A stretch of 64,000 nt of DNA from a virus: positions 1-64,000 of IMG/VR virus record IMGVR_UViG_3300015202_000005. The stretch is one strand, 5' to 3'. The notes under the pieces are model-generated. The model had not been told where the DNA came from, searched no databases, and was given only the letters and a program-made list of their open reading frames with translations. The stretch's first letter is position 1. Every line of letters begins with the position of its first letter. The position numbers and the translations under genes are program-made. This document shows positions 24,416 through 31,999 of the stretch, in pieces.

Positions 24416-25279
24416 ATGGAAATTAAAAAAGGAATAGTAATATTCCTTAGTGCATTATCTTTAATATTGCTAATATCAATATTAACAGAGAAAAATGTAA
24501 CTACTCCTACTAAAGTGATACAGCTACCTGAAGAGGTAGTTGATGAAATAATAGAAATGGCAATAGATAAAAAGAAAGTTGCTAAACATAGCAATGCTTA
24601 TTTAAAATCTAAAGCTAAAAAAACAACAGTAATTAATAATGAAATTACAGCCATTCAGGTGTTAAATAAAGGCGAAGGCTTTTATTCTATCCCTTATTGG
24701 GATAATAAGCAATATAGCGTTGGCTATGGCTCTTATATTAGTTATGAAGACTGTAAAATCATATGGAAACGTATGAAAATTACAGAAATAACAGGTAAAG
24801 CAATTGCCTGGAGAATTCATTCTCTATCTAATACTAGAAATGGTTATAAGAAAGTAATGCAAATATGCAATACTTTTAAAACTTATAAAGGTAGCCTTAC
24901 TGAGAAGGAAGCATGTACTATGCGAAACAAAGAACTTAACAAGTTCTATGTTTTAGTTAATGGTAAATTTCCAAACTTACCAAGTGTACAAAAGCAAGTA
25001 TTAACTTGTACAGTGTATAACACTGGTTGGTTTGGTTTTATAGGTGGTAAATCTACTACACACCATATTATACCAAAGAGCGCATTGTGTCATGCTTTAG
25101 AAACAAATCATTACTTTAGTAAACCTGTTTACACAGCATATACTAAATTAAAAATTTGTTCTAACGGTAAGTTTAACAAAGGATTATTGCGTCGTAGATG
25201 TCTCGAAAGAGACCAATTTATGGCAAATAAAGATGTAGCTTCCCTTTCTGCTTTTAAAAAACGTTATAACAACTTTTAA
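24416..25279 (+). CDS. GH24-like lysozyme (muramidase) with N-terminal membrane anchor
   Basis: From ATG 24416 the protein has 287 residues; an upstream ATG at 24335 would add 27. Residues 6-23 are a hydrophobic segment (IVIFLSALSLILLISIL) after a Lys-rich start, so it is a signal or signal-anchor. The catalytic region GEGFYSIPYWDNKQYSVGYG shows the GH24 pattern: Glu87, Asp96 and Ser101 in place of the usual Thr. YNTGWFGFIGG and LLRRRCLERDQF match the later conserved parts of T4/P22-type lysozymes. It would cut peptidoglycan after export through the host Sec route, without a holin channel. It sits far from the late lysis candidates, in the rightward module. Confidence 0.75.
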   Translation: MEIKKGIVIFLSALSLILLISILTEKNVTTPTKVIQLPEEVVDEIIEMAIDKKKVAKHSNAYLKSKAKKTTVINNEITAIQVLNKGEGFYSIPYWDNKQYSVGYGSYISYEDCKIIWKRMKITEITGKAIAWRIHSLSNTRNGYKKVMQICNTFKTYKGSLTEKEACTMRNKELNKFYVLVNGKFPNLPSVQKQVLTCTVYNTGWFGFIGGKSTTHHIIPKSALCHALETNHYFSKPVYTAYTKLKICSNGKFNKGLLRRRCLERDQFMANKDVASLSAFKKRYNNF

Positions 25280-25281
25280 CA

Positions 25282-25380
25282 ATGACAACAGTAACAACGA
25301 TTATGCTTCAAGAAGCATTAAACTATGGTGCTGAATCTTTAGAGATACAGAACCAATTTATTAACAATTTAAATAACTAA
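25282..25380 (+). CDS. 32-residue small protein
   Basis: A short frame lies 2 bases after the lysozyme stop and 5 bases before the next gene. The product (MTTVTTIMLQEALNYGAESL...) is a likely amphipathic helix. Position in a tight operon is the main support. Confidence 0.35.
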   Translation: MTTVTTIMLQEALNYGAESLEIQNQFINNLNN

Positions 25381-25385
25381 TTAGT

Positions 25386-25604
25386 ATGGCTGAAAAAATC
25401 CACGTTCCTGGAAAGTTTAAGGTAAAATCATACCTTAAAAAACAAGAAAAATTACAAGAGCCAAAAGCTAAAGAAGCTAAAGCAATTAATCTTGTAAAAA
25501 AGTTGATAAACAGAATTGAGGTATTGACAAGTACATTGTCATTACCTTTTACAGATAAAATTCAAGTTAATGCACGTATTAATGCATTAAGATTGAGAGT
25601 ATAA
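25386..25604 (+). CDS. 72-residue basic helical protein
   Basis: The product is rich in Lys, Glu and Ala with a coiled-coil-like middle (YLKKQEKLQEPKAKEAKAI) and ends RLRV. It is read in the same unit as the lysozyme and is closed by the terminator at 25637. No family is recognised; a DNA- or lysis-related role cannot be told apart. Confidence 0.45.
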   Translation: MAEKIHVPGKFKVKSYLKKQEKLQEPKAKEAKAINLVKKLINRIEVLTSTLSLPFTDKIQVNARINALRLRV

Positions 25605-25636
25605 GGTGTTTGAATTTCTCATTGGTTAACATTGTG

Positions 25637-25664
25637 CCCCTACTGTAACAAGTAGGGGTTTTTT
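25637..25664 (+). terminator. Intrinsic terminator
   Basis: CCCCTACT and AGTAGGGG form a perfect 8-bp G+C-rich stem with a GTAACA loop, followed by six or more T. It closes the lysozyme unit. Confidence 0.85.
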
Positions 25665-25681
25665 ATTTAAAAAATTAAAGC

Positions 25682-25786
25682 ATGAATACAGTGACATTTT
25701 TCTGTTACATAGTATGCTATGTAATAGTAACATTTGGATTAATTAATTTTCTACTAAAAGTAGAAAAACAAAAGAAAAAATCATGA
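25682..25786 (+). CDS. 34-residue single-pass membrane microprotein
   Basis: After MNTV the product is one hydrophobic span (FFCYIVCYVIVTFGLINFLL) and a Lys-rich end (KVEKQKKKS), a clear small membrane protein. Its TGA overlaps the next ATG (ATGA), supporting real translation. Confidence 0.45.
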   Translation: MNTVTFFCYIVCYVIVTFGLINFLLKVEKQKKKS

Positions 25787-25992
25787 CAGTATATTTATAC
25801 ATATGGTATGAAGTCAACTGTGATTATACTCCTGGTATGATTATAGGAACAGGTACATCTTTAGAAGATGTACGTAGAAAATTCAGTAAAGCATTAAAAG
25901 GCAATTACGACGAAGCAATGATACAAGAACCTAGTAAAATAATACCTGTATTATACGACGATGCAATTGCAACAATTTCAGGAGGTGGATGA
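25783..25992 (+). CDS. 69-residue protein of unknown function
   Basis: The product begins MTVYLYIWYEVNCDYTPGM and is a small mixed protein ending in a Gly tail (SGGG). Its start overlaps the preceding membrane microprotein (ATGA). A 625-base gene-free stretch follows. No family is recognised. Confidence 0.4.
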   Translation: MTVYLYIWYEVNCDYTPGMIIGTGTSLEDVRRKFSKALKGNYDEAMIQEPSKIIPVLYDDAIATISGGG

Positions 25993-26054
25993 TTTATAAC
26001 ATCACTTCTCCCCATAAGCAGGAGTTCTTAATAAATCAACTAATCTACTTAGAA

Positions 26055-26072
26055 CTCTTACTTACAGGGAGA
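26055..26072 (+). repeat. Dispersed TTACAG hairpin motif, copy 5 (intergenic)
   Basis: CTCT, loop TACTTACAG, GGAG in the gene-free stretch before the replication module. This copy is outside any gene. Confidence 0.5.
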
Positions 26073-26373
26073 CACCCAGACTGTACTTTTTCAGTTTTAA
26101 CCCAGCAATCTTAATTCAAAAATAACGTCTTAAACCACCTAAAAACCGCTTTTTTAATCTGTCAAACTTCAATTTTGACTATCCTCCTAATTACCACTTT
26201 TAAACTGTATAATCAAATGATTGTATTTAGTAGTATATTCATGCGACTAAATCATTTTTAAAGCGGCGTGACCTTTAAAACAATCAATTAAGCCATTCAC
26301 TCGGTATTATTTATTTATACTCAAATAAACATAAAAATCAACCATTCACAAAAATTGGTTAAAACCTTGTAGC

Positions 26374-26469
26374 TAATCAATTGATTATCAACAGTTTAAC
26401 AGGTTTTAAAAAGTGCATAAGATGTAATCTTTATGCAATTTTTTACCTTGATAATCAATTGATAATCAA
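26374..26469. repeat. Palindrome and tandem 11-bp repeats (iteron-like)
   Basis: TAATCAATTGATTA (26374-26387) is a perfect 14-bp palindrome containing the variant unit TTGATTATCAA (26381-26391). TTGATAATCAA then occurs twice head to tail at 26448-26458 and 26459-26469. Such repeats next to a possible initiator gene are typical of origins or of initiator autoregulation sites. Confidence 0.6.
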
Positions 26470-26566
26470 TACTTTATCTTTTTATTTTTATCAATAACTG
26501 TAAATTTTTGATTTTTTATGTATGGCCTCCAGATACCGATACAATACAAATAAATCACAGTATTTC

Positions 26567-26598
26567 TGTCAAATTTTGACAATAATGCCATACCTTTG
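26567..26598 (+). promoter_or_regulatory. Promoter with overlapping operator-like palindrome
   Basis: TACCTTTG (26591-26598) matches the Bacteroidota -7 box TAnnTTTG, 20 bases before the preferred ATG. No good -33 TTTG is present at the right distance. Instead, a perfect 15-base palindrome TGTCAAA-T-TTTGACA (26567-26581) covers that area. This suggests a regulated promoter whose -33 contact is replaced by a bound protein, or a repressor site. Confidence 0.5.
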
Positions 26599-26617
26599 TT
26601 TTCTAAATTTAAATAAA

Positions 26618-27232
26618 ATGTTAGATTTTTCAACAGTTAGTAAAGTAAAAAGTAAACAACTTGTAACAAACACAATGAATAGTAAATTTTTAAGTAAAGA
26701 AGACACTATTAAATATAATCTTTTAAATGGTAACTTTAAAGATGTTAACATAAAAAACCCATTTAGAAGTAAAAGAACATTTGAAGTATACTCAAGAACT
26801 AAAAGTATTAAACCATCAAACAACCTTAACGAAGAGCCAACATTAGATAATCCTGTAATAATTCAAGATAAAGGAAAGCTATTAAAATATTTAATAGAAT
26901 CAGATGTATATACTAGAGTATATACTAACGAAACAATAAGAGAACAAATAACAACATGGGAAAATGCAACTAAGCTATTATATTTTTATATAACTTTATA
27001 TATTAATAGAAAAGCAGAAGTTATTGATTTAACGTTTAACGAAGAAACTATGGGAATGTCTATTAATACTTATAAAAAAGCATTAGTAGAATTATTAGAT
27101 GAAGCCGTAATAATTTCTGTATCTAAAATAAAGAATTTGTATTGGGTAGATTTTACTTATATATCCCCAAGTTCAAGAATTGATAAATTTCCTGAATGTA
27201 TGATACAAAGAATAAGAACTAAAAAACTTTAA
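26618..27232 (+). CDS. Possible replication initiator/winged-helix protein, first gene of replication module
   Basis: I choose ATG 26618 because the promoter box ends at 26598; this gives 204 residues (MLDFSTVSKVKSKQLVTN). An upstream frame to 26522 would run through the promoter. The C-terminal half (about 110-185) has a helix-helix-strand pattern (NATKLLYFYITLYINRKAEV, SINTYKKALVELLDEAVI) like winged-helix domains of RepA/DnaD-type initiators. Iteron-like repeats lie 150-240 bases upstream. The initiator role is inferred from fold impression and context. Confidence 0.4.
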   Translation: MLDFSTVSKVKSKQLVTNTMNSKFLSKEDTIKYNLLNGNFKDVNIKNPFRSKRTFEVYSRTKSIKPSNNLNEEPTLDNPVIIQDKGKLLKYLIESDVYTRVYTNETIREQITTWENATKLLYFYITLYINRKAEVIDLTFNEETMGMSINTYKKALVELLDEAVIISVSKIKNLYWVDFTYISPSSRIDKFPECMIQRIRTKKL

Positions 27233-27248
27233 TTAAACAAATAACATA

Positions 27249-27635
27249 ATGAATCAAGAAGAGAAAGAAAAAAAATATGGTAAAAATCCTTTTATACCAG
27301 AACAAAATACAGAGAATTTAGAAAACATTTTAAACGCATCAGCTACAATAACAATTAATGGAATAGTAATAGATGCTTCTAATCATACAGAAATACTACA
27401 AGACAACTCTAGTGATTTTATAAATGATTCTATTAAATTATTTAAAAAAATTAAAGAAGTAAATACACTATACTATAAATTTAAAATAAAACATCTAAGT
27501 TTTGACAATCAAAAAGTAGGAGATTTATTTAATGAATTAGAAGAAGGTTTGATATTAACATTAAATAGTATGAATAATACTACTTGTTTTATTCCACCAA
27601 CTTGTATAATTGATAATTATAACGATGAAATATAA
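27249..27635 (+). CDS. Protein of unknown function
   Basis: A 128-residue, Asn- and Glu-rich protein that starts MNQEEKEKKYGKNPFIPEQN, 17 bases after the preceding gene. A helical middle (FINDSIKLFKKIKEV) is visible. It carries no recognised motif. It is closed by a weak terminator-like hairpin about 57 bases downstream. Confidence 0.4.
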   Translation: MNQEEKEKKYGKNPFIPEQNTENLENILNASATITINGIVIDASNHTEILQDNSSDFINDSIKLFKKIKEVNTLYYKFKIKHLSFDNQKVGDLFNELEEGLILTLNSMNNTTCFIPPTCIIDNYNDEI

Positions 27636-27691
27636 ACAATAAAAATAAAGAGCAAACATACTATAATTAAGTAACATGTAAGCGAGGTTTA

Positions 27692-27720
27692 GTAGTTACC
27701 CTAACAAAACTACATTTTTT
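27692..27720 (+). terminator. Weak terminator-like hairpin
   Basis: GTAGTT and AACTAC make a 6-bp stem with a 10-base loop, then A and six T. It lies in the 105-base gap before the next gene. Confidence 0.35.
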
Positions 27721-27740
27721 AATAATAAACAATAAACAAT

Positions 27741-27992
27741 ATGGATGAAAAACACAGATTAATAATTGACCTATCAGATAAACTAATAAACTATTGTAAA
27801 TACAGTAACAGTAGATTTGATGTTAGTTTATACAGCTTATATACTAAAATTATAAAAAATAATTTAGTAGATGAAGCAAACCAGGAGTTTAAAGAATTGA
27901 GTAAGTACCTGCATGAATCCTACTTACGTCAGTTAGAAGGTTATAAACAATGTTTTATTAACTTATATAAAGTACACAATAACAATGTATAA
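27741..27992 (+). CDS. 83-residue helical protein
   Basis: The product begins MDEKHRLIIDLSDKLINYCK and is mostly helix-forming with many Tyr and Lys. It overlaps the next small gene by 8 bases. No family is recognised. Confidence 0.4.
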   Translation: MDEKHRLIIDLSDKLINYCKYSNSRFDVSLYSLYTKIIKNNLVDEANQEFKELSKYLHESYLRQLEGYKQCFINLYKVHNNNV

Positions 27993-28158
27993 AACATTAA
28001 ACAACGAACAACTACTAATTGAATACAAATTAGTAGCAAAACAATATGATGATTTTGTATTCCCTAAATATGCTACAAATAAGCATAGATTAGAAGAAGC
28101 AAGACTTCATGCAAACTTAAAACTTATTAATAACGAATTAAAAAAACGAAAGTTATGA
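27985..28158 (+). CDS. 57-residue helical small protein
   Basis: ATG at 27985 lies inside the end of the preceding gene, and its TGA overlaps the next ATG (ATGA at 28155). The product (MYKTLNNEQLLIEYKLVAKQ...) is a charged helical protein ending in a basic KKRKL. Overlaps on both sides support real translation. Confidence 0.5.
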   Translation: MYKTLNNEQLLIEYKLVAKQYDDFVFPKYATNKHRLEEARLHANLKLINNELKKRKL

Positions 28159-28346
28159 CACATGAAGAAAAAGTATTAGATAGCTGGTCACAAGACCTAA
28201 ACAACAACATTAGCAGACTAGCTGCTCAAAACGAACTGTTAAAAACAGAAAATGAAGAGTTAAAAGCCTTCATTGAAATACTAAAGAAAAAAAAACAAGA
28301 TGTAAAAAAAGAACACGCTCTTTACCTACATTCACTATTTTATTAA
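28155..28346 (+). CDS. 63-residue coiled-coil protein
   Basis: The product has a heptad-like run (ISRLAAQNELLKTENEELKA) followed by a Lys block, typical of a small dimeric coiled coil. It is translationally coupled to the preceding gene. The role is unknown. Confidence 0.45.
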   Translation: MTHEEKVLDSWSQDLNNNISRLAAQNELLKTENEELKAFIEILKKKKQDVKKEHALYLHSLFY

Positions 28347-28369
28347 TTAACAATTTAAACATATAACAT

Positions 28370-28801
28370 ATGTATAAGATTTTTACAACAATACTACTAT
28401 TAGTTGCATTAACATCAAATGCTCAGGTAGTAAACGCTTTACTTATAGAAAAAGTAAAGAACGGAGTAACATCCGATATTAATGATTTTATTATAGTACA
28501 TTACGATTCAATGTATTATAGTATAGAAGGTAAAAACTTCAGTTTTAGTAAAAATGATGCACACGGAATTGCATTAGCAAACGGTGTTGGTATTATTAAA
28601 ATTAGAACAAATAAACATCTATTACAATATGTAGTAGATATTTATGACCGTAGTAAAATACTGTATGTATGGCACTATAATAAAATTGATAATTCGTTTG
28701 TTTCTTATACCACAGATGGTATAAATAAACAGGCAATACTAGATTATGTTATTAGATTTATAGAAGTACCAGAAGGTATTACTATTACATATAACAAATA
28801 A
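28370..28801 (+). CDS. Secreted or periplasmic protein of unknown function
   Basis: The 143-residue protein starts with a clear signal peptide (MYKIFTTILLLVALTSNAQ), with cleavage likely before Gln19 as in many Bacteroidota exports. The mature part has beta-type segments and no Cys, so no lipobox or disulfide. A strong terminator follows directly. Exported phage proteins at such positions can act in superinfection exclusion or envelope modification; here that is only a suggestion. Confidence 0.55.
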   Translation: MYKIFTTILLLVALTSNAQVVNALLIEKVKNGVTSDINDFIIVHYDSMYYSIEGKNFSFSKNDAHGIALANGVGIIKIRTNKHLLQYVVDIYDRSKILYVWHYNKIDNSFVSYTTDGINKQAILDYVIRFIEVPEGITITYNK

Positions 28802-28830
28802 GGTTTGAGTTGAAATTAAATAAATTGTCG

Positions 28831-28867
28831 AAGCCGTAGTAACGAATTATTATTACGGCTTTTTTTA
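28831..28867 (+). terminator. Intrinsic terminator
   Basis: AAGCCGTA and TACGGCTT make an 8-bp stem, extendable inside through TAA/TTA, followed by seven T. It ends the unit with the exported protein. Confidence 0.8.
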
Positions 28868-28891
28868 TTAAACAATTAATAATCAAGAAAT

Positions 28892-29341
28892 ATGGGGTTA
28901 CTAAATTTAGTGAACAAACCAATATTTGAACAACCAATAAAAAAGATTGAACATAGTAAACTAATACTGTCAATCGAACAGATTAAACAGTTGAAGAAAG
29001 TACTAGACAATTATAGATTGTTTAGTAATATGTCCTATTATTCTTCTATTATTAAAATAACAGAAGATGCACTAAATACTAGTGGATTAATGCAAGCCTT
29101 AAATACTAGTGGGATAAAACTAATACAAACATCTGAACTTACACATCAAATTATACTTGAATTTAAAAATAAAATACTTGTATATATTTATTGTAATAGT
29201 ATTAAAGACAAGTTTATAGTTACAGTTAAAACTGATAACTACGACGAAATCAATGATATTGAAGATGAAAGTGTAGTATTTGAAAAGGAGTATGTAAATC
29301 CGTTTATAATATCACAAAACTATAAAAGAATAAAAAAATGA
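28892..29341 (+). CDS. Protein of unknown function before helicase
   Basis: This 149-residue protein is unrecognised; it begins MGLLNLVNKPIFEQPIKKIE and contains a duplicated phrase, ALNTSGLMQ and ALNTSGIKL (about residues 65-80), from a DNA repeat of about 27 bases. Its TGA overlaps the helicase ATG (ATGA), so the two are probably made together. Confidence 0.45.
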   Translation: MGLLNLVNKPIFEQPIKKIEHSKLILSIEQIKQLKKVLDNYRLFSNMSYYSSIIKITEDALNTSGLMQALNTSGIKLIQTSELTHQIILEFKNKILVYIYCNSIKDKFIVTVKTDNYDEINDIEDESVVFEKEYVNPFIISQNYKRIKK

Positions 29342-30840
29342 CAAAAATACAATATAATACTGAACAAATAAATCTACTAAACTCAGTAGATGTTTTTTTA
29401 GCAACCAACAGTGTGGAATTTTCCATACGAGGAATTGGCGGTTCTGGTAAAACAGAAATGATTAAAGCTATAATTGATAAATACAACAATGTTGGTATTT
29501 GTGCTATGACACATAAAGCCAGAACTGTACTTGAAGAACGTACAGGAAAAGTAGCTAGAACAGCTCAATCAATTCATGGTTTTAAAGCCGACGCTGATTT
29601 ATTAGATATTAACCCTAATAAATTATCATTTATTAAAACAGGAAAACCTGCTTATGATGGTATAAAAATAATGATATACGACGAGATGTCAGCTTGTCAA
29701 AAAGTACTGTATGATATAATCATTGAAGATGCAATAGAGTATAATGTAAAATGTATATTCGTTGGAGACGAATATCAACTACCTCCAATTAAAGAGAAAC
29801 AAGATAAGAACGATAATTACCATATTTCACACGCTTTAAGGTCTGTTGATAATGCTTGTTTAACCGTTCCTATTAGACAGGCTATTACTAACCCGATATC
29901 CTACTTACTTGCAGCACTTCGACACGATATTTCAGTTCGTGTTGTTGGTGTACAACTATTAGATACTGTATTTAATTTAACACAACAATTCAACCTAAAA
30001 GTTACATATGAAGAATTATACGACAACAGCAATGGACTGTTTAAGTACTTGTTATTTAAAAGTCCTATAAACTACACAGCAAATAAAGAAGGTTATTTGA
30101 AACTATCAGATTTTGATAAATTTCAAAACAATATAGTTAAAGCATATGACAACGATATAAATACTAAGTATCTAGCTTATACTAATGATACTATTAAAAA
30201 AGCTAACAACTTTATACATAGAAATATTGGATTAATAGATATGTTAAATATTAATGATGTACTGTTATGTTATAGAACTATAACAAATCAGGATAAAACT
30301 TCACTATTTTCAAATAGTGAAGAATATAGAGTAACTGATGTTAGAGATGATACAGTTACACTAATAGATACTAACAAGATACCTTATTACTTTGAAACAT
30401 ATGAAGTAGTTTTGACTAAAAACAGCACCGCAGCCAAGAATCCGATTTTTCACAAAATTTCGTTTATAAAACCTGAATCTTACGAGGCATATATGTCCTA
30501 CGTCTGTTCTTGTGTCTTGTACGCCACTAAGAATGGTGGAAGGCAGTATTGGGCAAAGTATTATAATTTTGTCTCCAGTTACCTTATAATGGATAATATG
30601 GAATCGGTGAAATTTAAAACTAAATTTCAAAGTAAGGATTTGCGTACTAAAGACTTTGACTACGCATATGCACAAACCACACATAAGGCACAAGGTTCAA
30701 CATACAAGAACATTATAGTAGATGTAAAAGATATGGAGATTTGCCTTAAATATGCAAGTACTGAAAATGAAGTAAATTATTATAAACTAATTTATACAGC
30801 TTTAAGTCGTGCTAGTAATAGCGCAATAATATATTGCTAA
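29338..30840 (+). CDS. SF1 DNA helicase (Dda/RecD/Pif1-like)
   Basis: The 500-residue protein carries the SF1B motif set: Walker A GIGGSGKT (residues 32-39), motif Ia GICAMTHKARTVLEE, Walker B MIYDEMSA (near 117), motif III FVGDEYQLPPI (near 141-151), and late motifs TTHKAQGSTYKNIIVD and YTALSRASN near the C-terminus. This matches T4 Dda-like and RecD2-like 5'-3' helicases. It would act at forks or in recombination. It is coupled to the upstream gene by ATGA and overlaps a micro-frame at its end. Confidence 0.88.
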   Translation: MTKIQYNTEQINLLNSVDVFLATNSVEFSIRGIGGSGKTEMIKAIIDKYNNVGICAMTHKARTVLEERTGKVARTAQSIHGFKADADLLDINPNKLSFIKTGKPAYDGIKIMIYDEMSACQKVLYDIIIEDAIEYNVKCIFVGDEYQLPPIKEKQDKNDNYHISHALRSVDNACLTVPIRQAITNPISYLLAALRHDISVRVVGVQLLDTVFNLTQQFNLKVTYEELYDNSNGLFKYLLFKSPINYTANKEGYLKLSDFDKFQNNIVKAYDNDINTKYLAYTNDTIKKANNFIHRNIGLIDMLNINDVLLCYRTITNQDKTSLFSNSEEYRVTDVRDDTVTLIDTNKIPYYFETYEVVLTKNSTAAKNPIFHKISFIKPESYEAYMSYVCSCVLYATKNGGRQYWAKYYNFVSSYLIMDNMESVKFKTKFQSKDLRTKDFDYAYAQTTHKAQGSTYKNIIVDVKDMEICLKYASTENEVNYYKLIYTALSRASNSAIIYC

Positions 30841-30917
30841 TGATAATATCTGTTAACAAGATTAACTACGTTAAAGGAAATAAAAAAAAAATTAAAATAT
30901 TAAATAAAGATACTTAG
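30840..30917 (+). CDS. 25-residue basic micro-frame
   Basis: ATG overlaps the helicase stop (TAATG). The 25-residue product (MIISVNKINYVKGNKKKIKI...) is Lys-rich and ends in TAG one base before the glycosyltransferase ATG. It may be a real micropeptide or the stub of a gene displaced by the incoming glycosyltransferase. Confidence 0.3.
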   Translation: MIISVNKINYVKGNKKKIKILNKDT

Positions 30918-30918
30918 T

Positions 30919-31839
30919 ATGAAGGTTTACCCAATCGTTCTTTTCGCTTACAATAAGTATGAACTAACAAACAGAGTATTATCAGCCCTTTCTAATAATA
31001 CATTAGCTAAGGATTCTGATTTAATCGTTTTCTTGGATGTGCCTATTGTAAGTGATTTAATTAAAACGAAGCAGTTGCACGATTTAATTATGAGTTACGC
31101 AAAAAAATTTAAATCATTAACAATAAATCAAAGAGACCATAATTTTGGTCTTTTCGGTAATATTACTTCTGGGATAACAGAAGTGTTGAACAACCACGCC
31201 GCCTGCATAGTTTTAGAGGATGACATAATAACGTCACCCTTTTTCCTAAAATATATGAACGACGGATTATTGTTTTATAAAAATAACAAAGATGTATTTT
31301 CGCTGTCGTCCTTAAACTTTTTTACAGGTACAGTTGGGGAGACCTTCTTTTCCGAAATTGCAGACTGTTGGGGGTTCGCAATATGGAAACGCTCTTGGGA
31401 TTTAATTGATTTTGATGCTCAAGAATTATTAAACAAAATTAATTCACGAGAACCATTTGGGAATTATATTTTTTTTGATATTGACCTAAATGTAGGTAAT
31501 ACGTATGATTGGTATAAACTTCTGGAAGACACCGCGAACGGTGTTAAAAACTCTTGGGCTGTATGTATGCACGCAAGTGCTATACTTTATAAAATGTTAT
31601 CACTGTATCCTGGTGTTTGTTTGTCTCAACATATCGGAGACCCTAATTCTGAAAACGGTCAATCTACTATAAAATTTAAAGTGTCGTTCAGACCTATTTC
31701 CGTAACCTCGCAGGAGGTTATAGTTTATGAACACAACAGAAGTAAAATTAGAGAGGCGTACAGAAAAGAAAATTCTATTTTCTCAAAAATTAAAAGAAGG
31801 TTACACAAAATATTTAAACAGGTTTCTTTACATTATTAA
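30919..31839 (+). CDS. GT2-family glycosyltransferase, probably horizontally acquired
   Basis: The 306-residue protein starts with the GT-A nucleotide-binding pattern MKVYPIVLFAYNKYELTNRV, has a DxP-type turn (VFLDVP) and the metal-binding EDD at residues 100-102 in CIVLEDDIITSPFF. CWGFAIWKRSWDLI is a typical acceptor-side segment in capsule-type transferases. Codons are clearly richer in G and C than in the neighbours. It interrupts the helicase-polymerase order and overlaps the next frame by 113 bases. Likely role: changing surface sugars of host or virion. The sugar is unknown. Confidence 0.75.
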   Translation: MKVYPIVLFAYNKYELTNRVLSALSNNTLAKDSDLIVFLDVPIVSDLIKTKQLHDLIMSYAKKFKSLTINQRDHNFGLFGNITSGITEVLNNHAACIVLEDDIITSPFFLKYMNDGLLFYKNNKDVFSLSSLNFFTGTVGETFFSEIADCWGFAIWKRSWDLIDFDAQELLNKINSREPFGNYIFFDIDLNVGNTYDWYKLLEDTANGVKNSWAVCMHASAILYKMLSLYPGVCLSQHIGDPNSENGQSTIKFKVSFRPISVTSQEVIVYEHNRSKIREAYRKENSIFSKIKRRLHKIFKQVSLHY

Positions 31840-31993
31840 ATTTCCTTTTGTGTACATAATAGTATTAACAGAAGTAGATTATCAAAGTGCTGTTCAATCT
31901 CCTTTAAAATTCGATGATTGGTTAATAGAAGAAAGAAAAACTAAAAATAGTATTCCTATTAATAAATATCTAATGAATTATTCTTTAAATTAA
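31727..31993 (+). CDS. 88-residue protein overlapping the glycosyltransferase end
   Basis: The start at 31727 is backed by an unusually strong Shine-Dalgarno (AGGAGG at 31712-31717, 9 bases before ATG), rare in a Bacteroidota context. The first 37 codons overlap the glycosyltransferase. The remainder has a hydrophobic stretch (FLYIIKFPFVYIIVL, about residues 33-47) and a polar tail. It could be a membrane partner of the transferase or the remainder of a resident phage gene fused to transferred DNA. Confidence 0.45.
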   Translation: MNTTEVKLERRTEKKILFSQKLKEGYTKYLNRFLYIIKFPFVYIIVLTEVDYQSAVQSPLKFDDWLIEERKTKNSIPINKYLMNYSLN

Positions 31994-31999
31994 AAAAAC

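Larger units (their letters stand above)
25993..26566. other. Gene-free stretch with origin- or control-like repeats
   Basis: No convincing coding frame is present. It contains a copy of the dispersed TTACAGGGAG hairpin motif (26055), a GAGTTCT/AGAACTC pair around it, a GCATAAGAT/ATCTTTATGC hairpin (26415-26436) and the repeats at 26374-26469. The right half is very A+T-rich and runs into the promoter and operator of the replication module. Confidence 0.5.

Noticed and set aside
26522-26617. Longer start for the possible initiator
   Set aside because: The extra codons would cover the palindrome and the -7 box, which form a better promoter; ATG 26618 is preferred.
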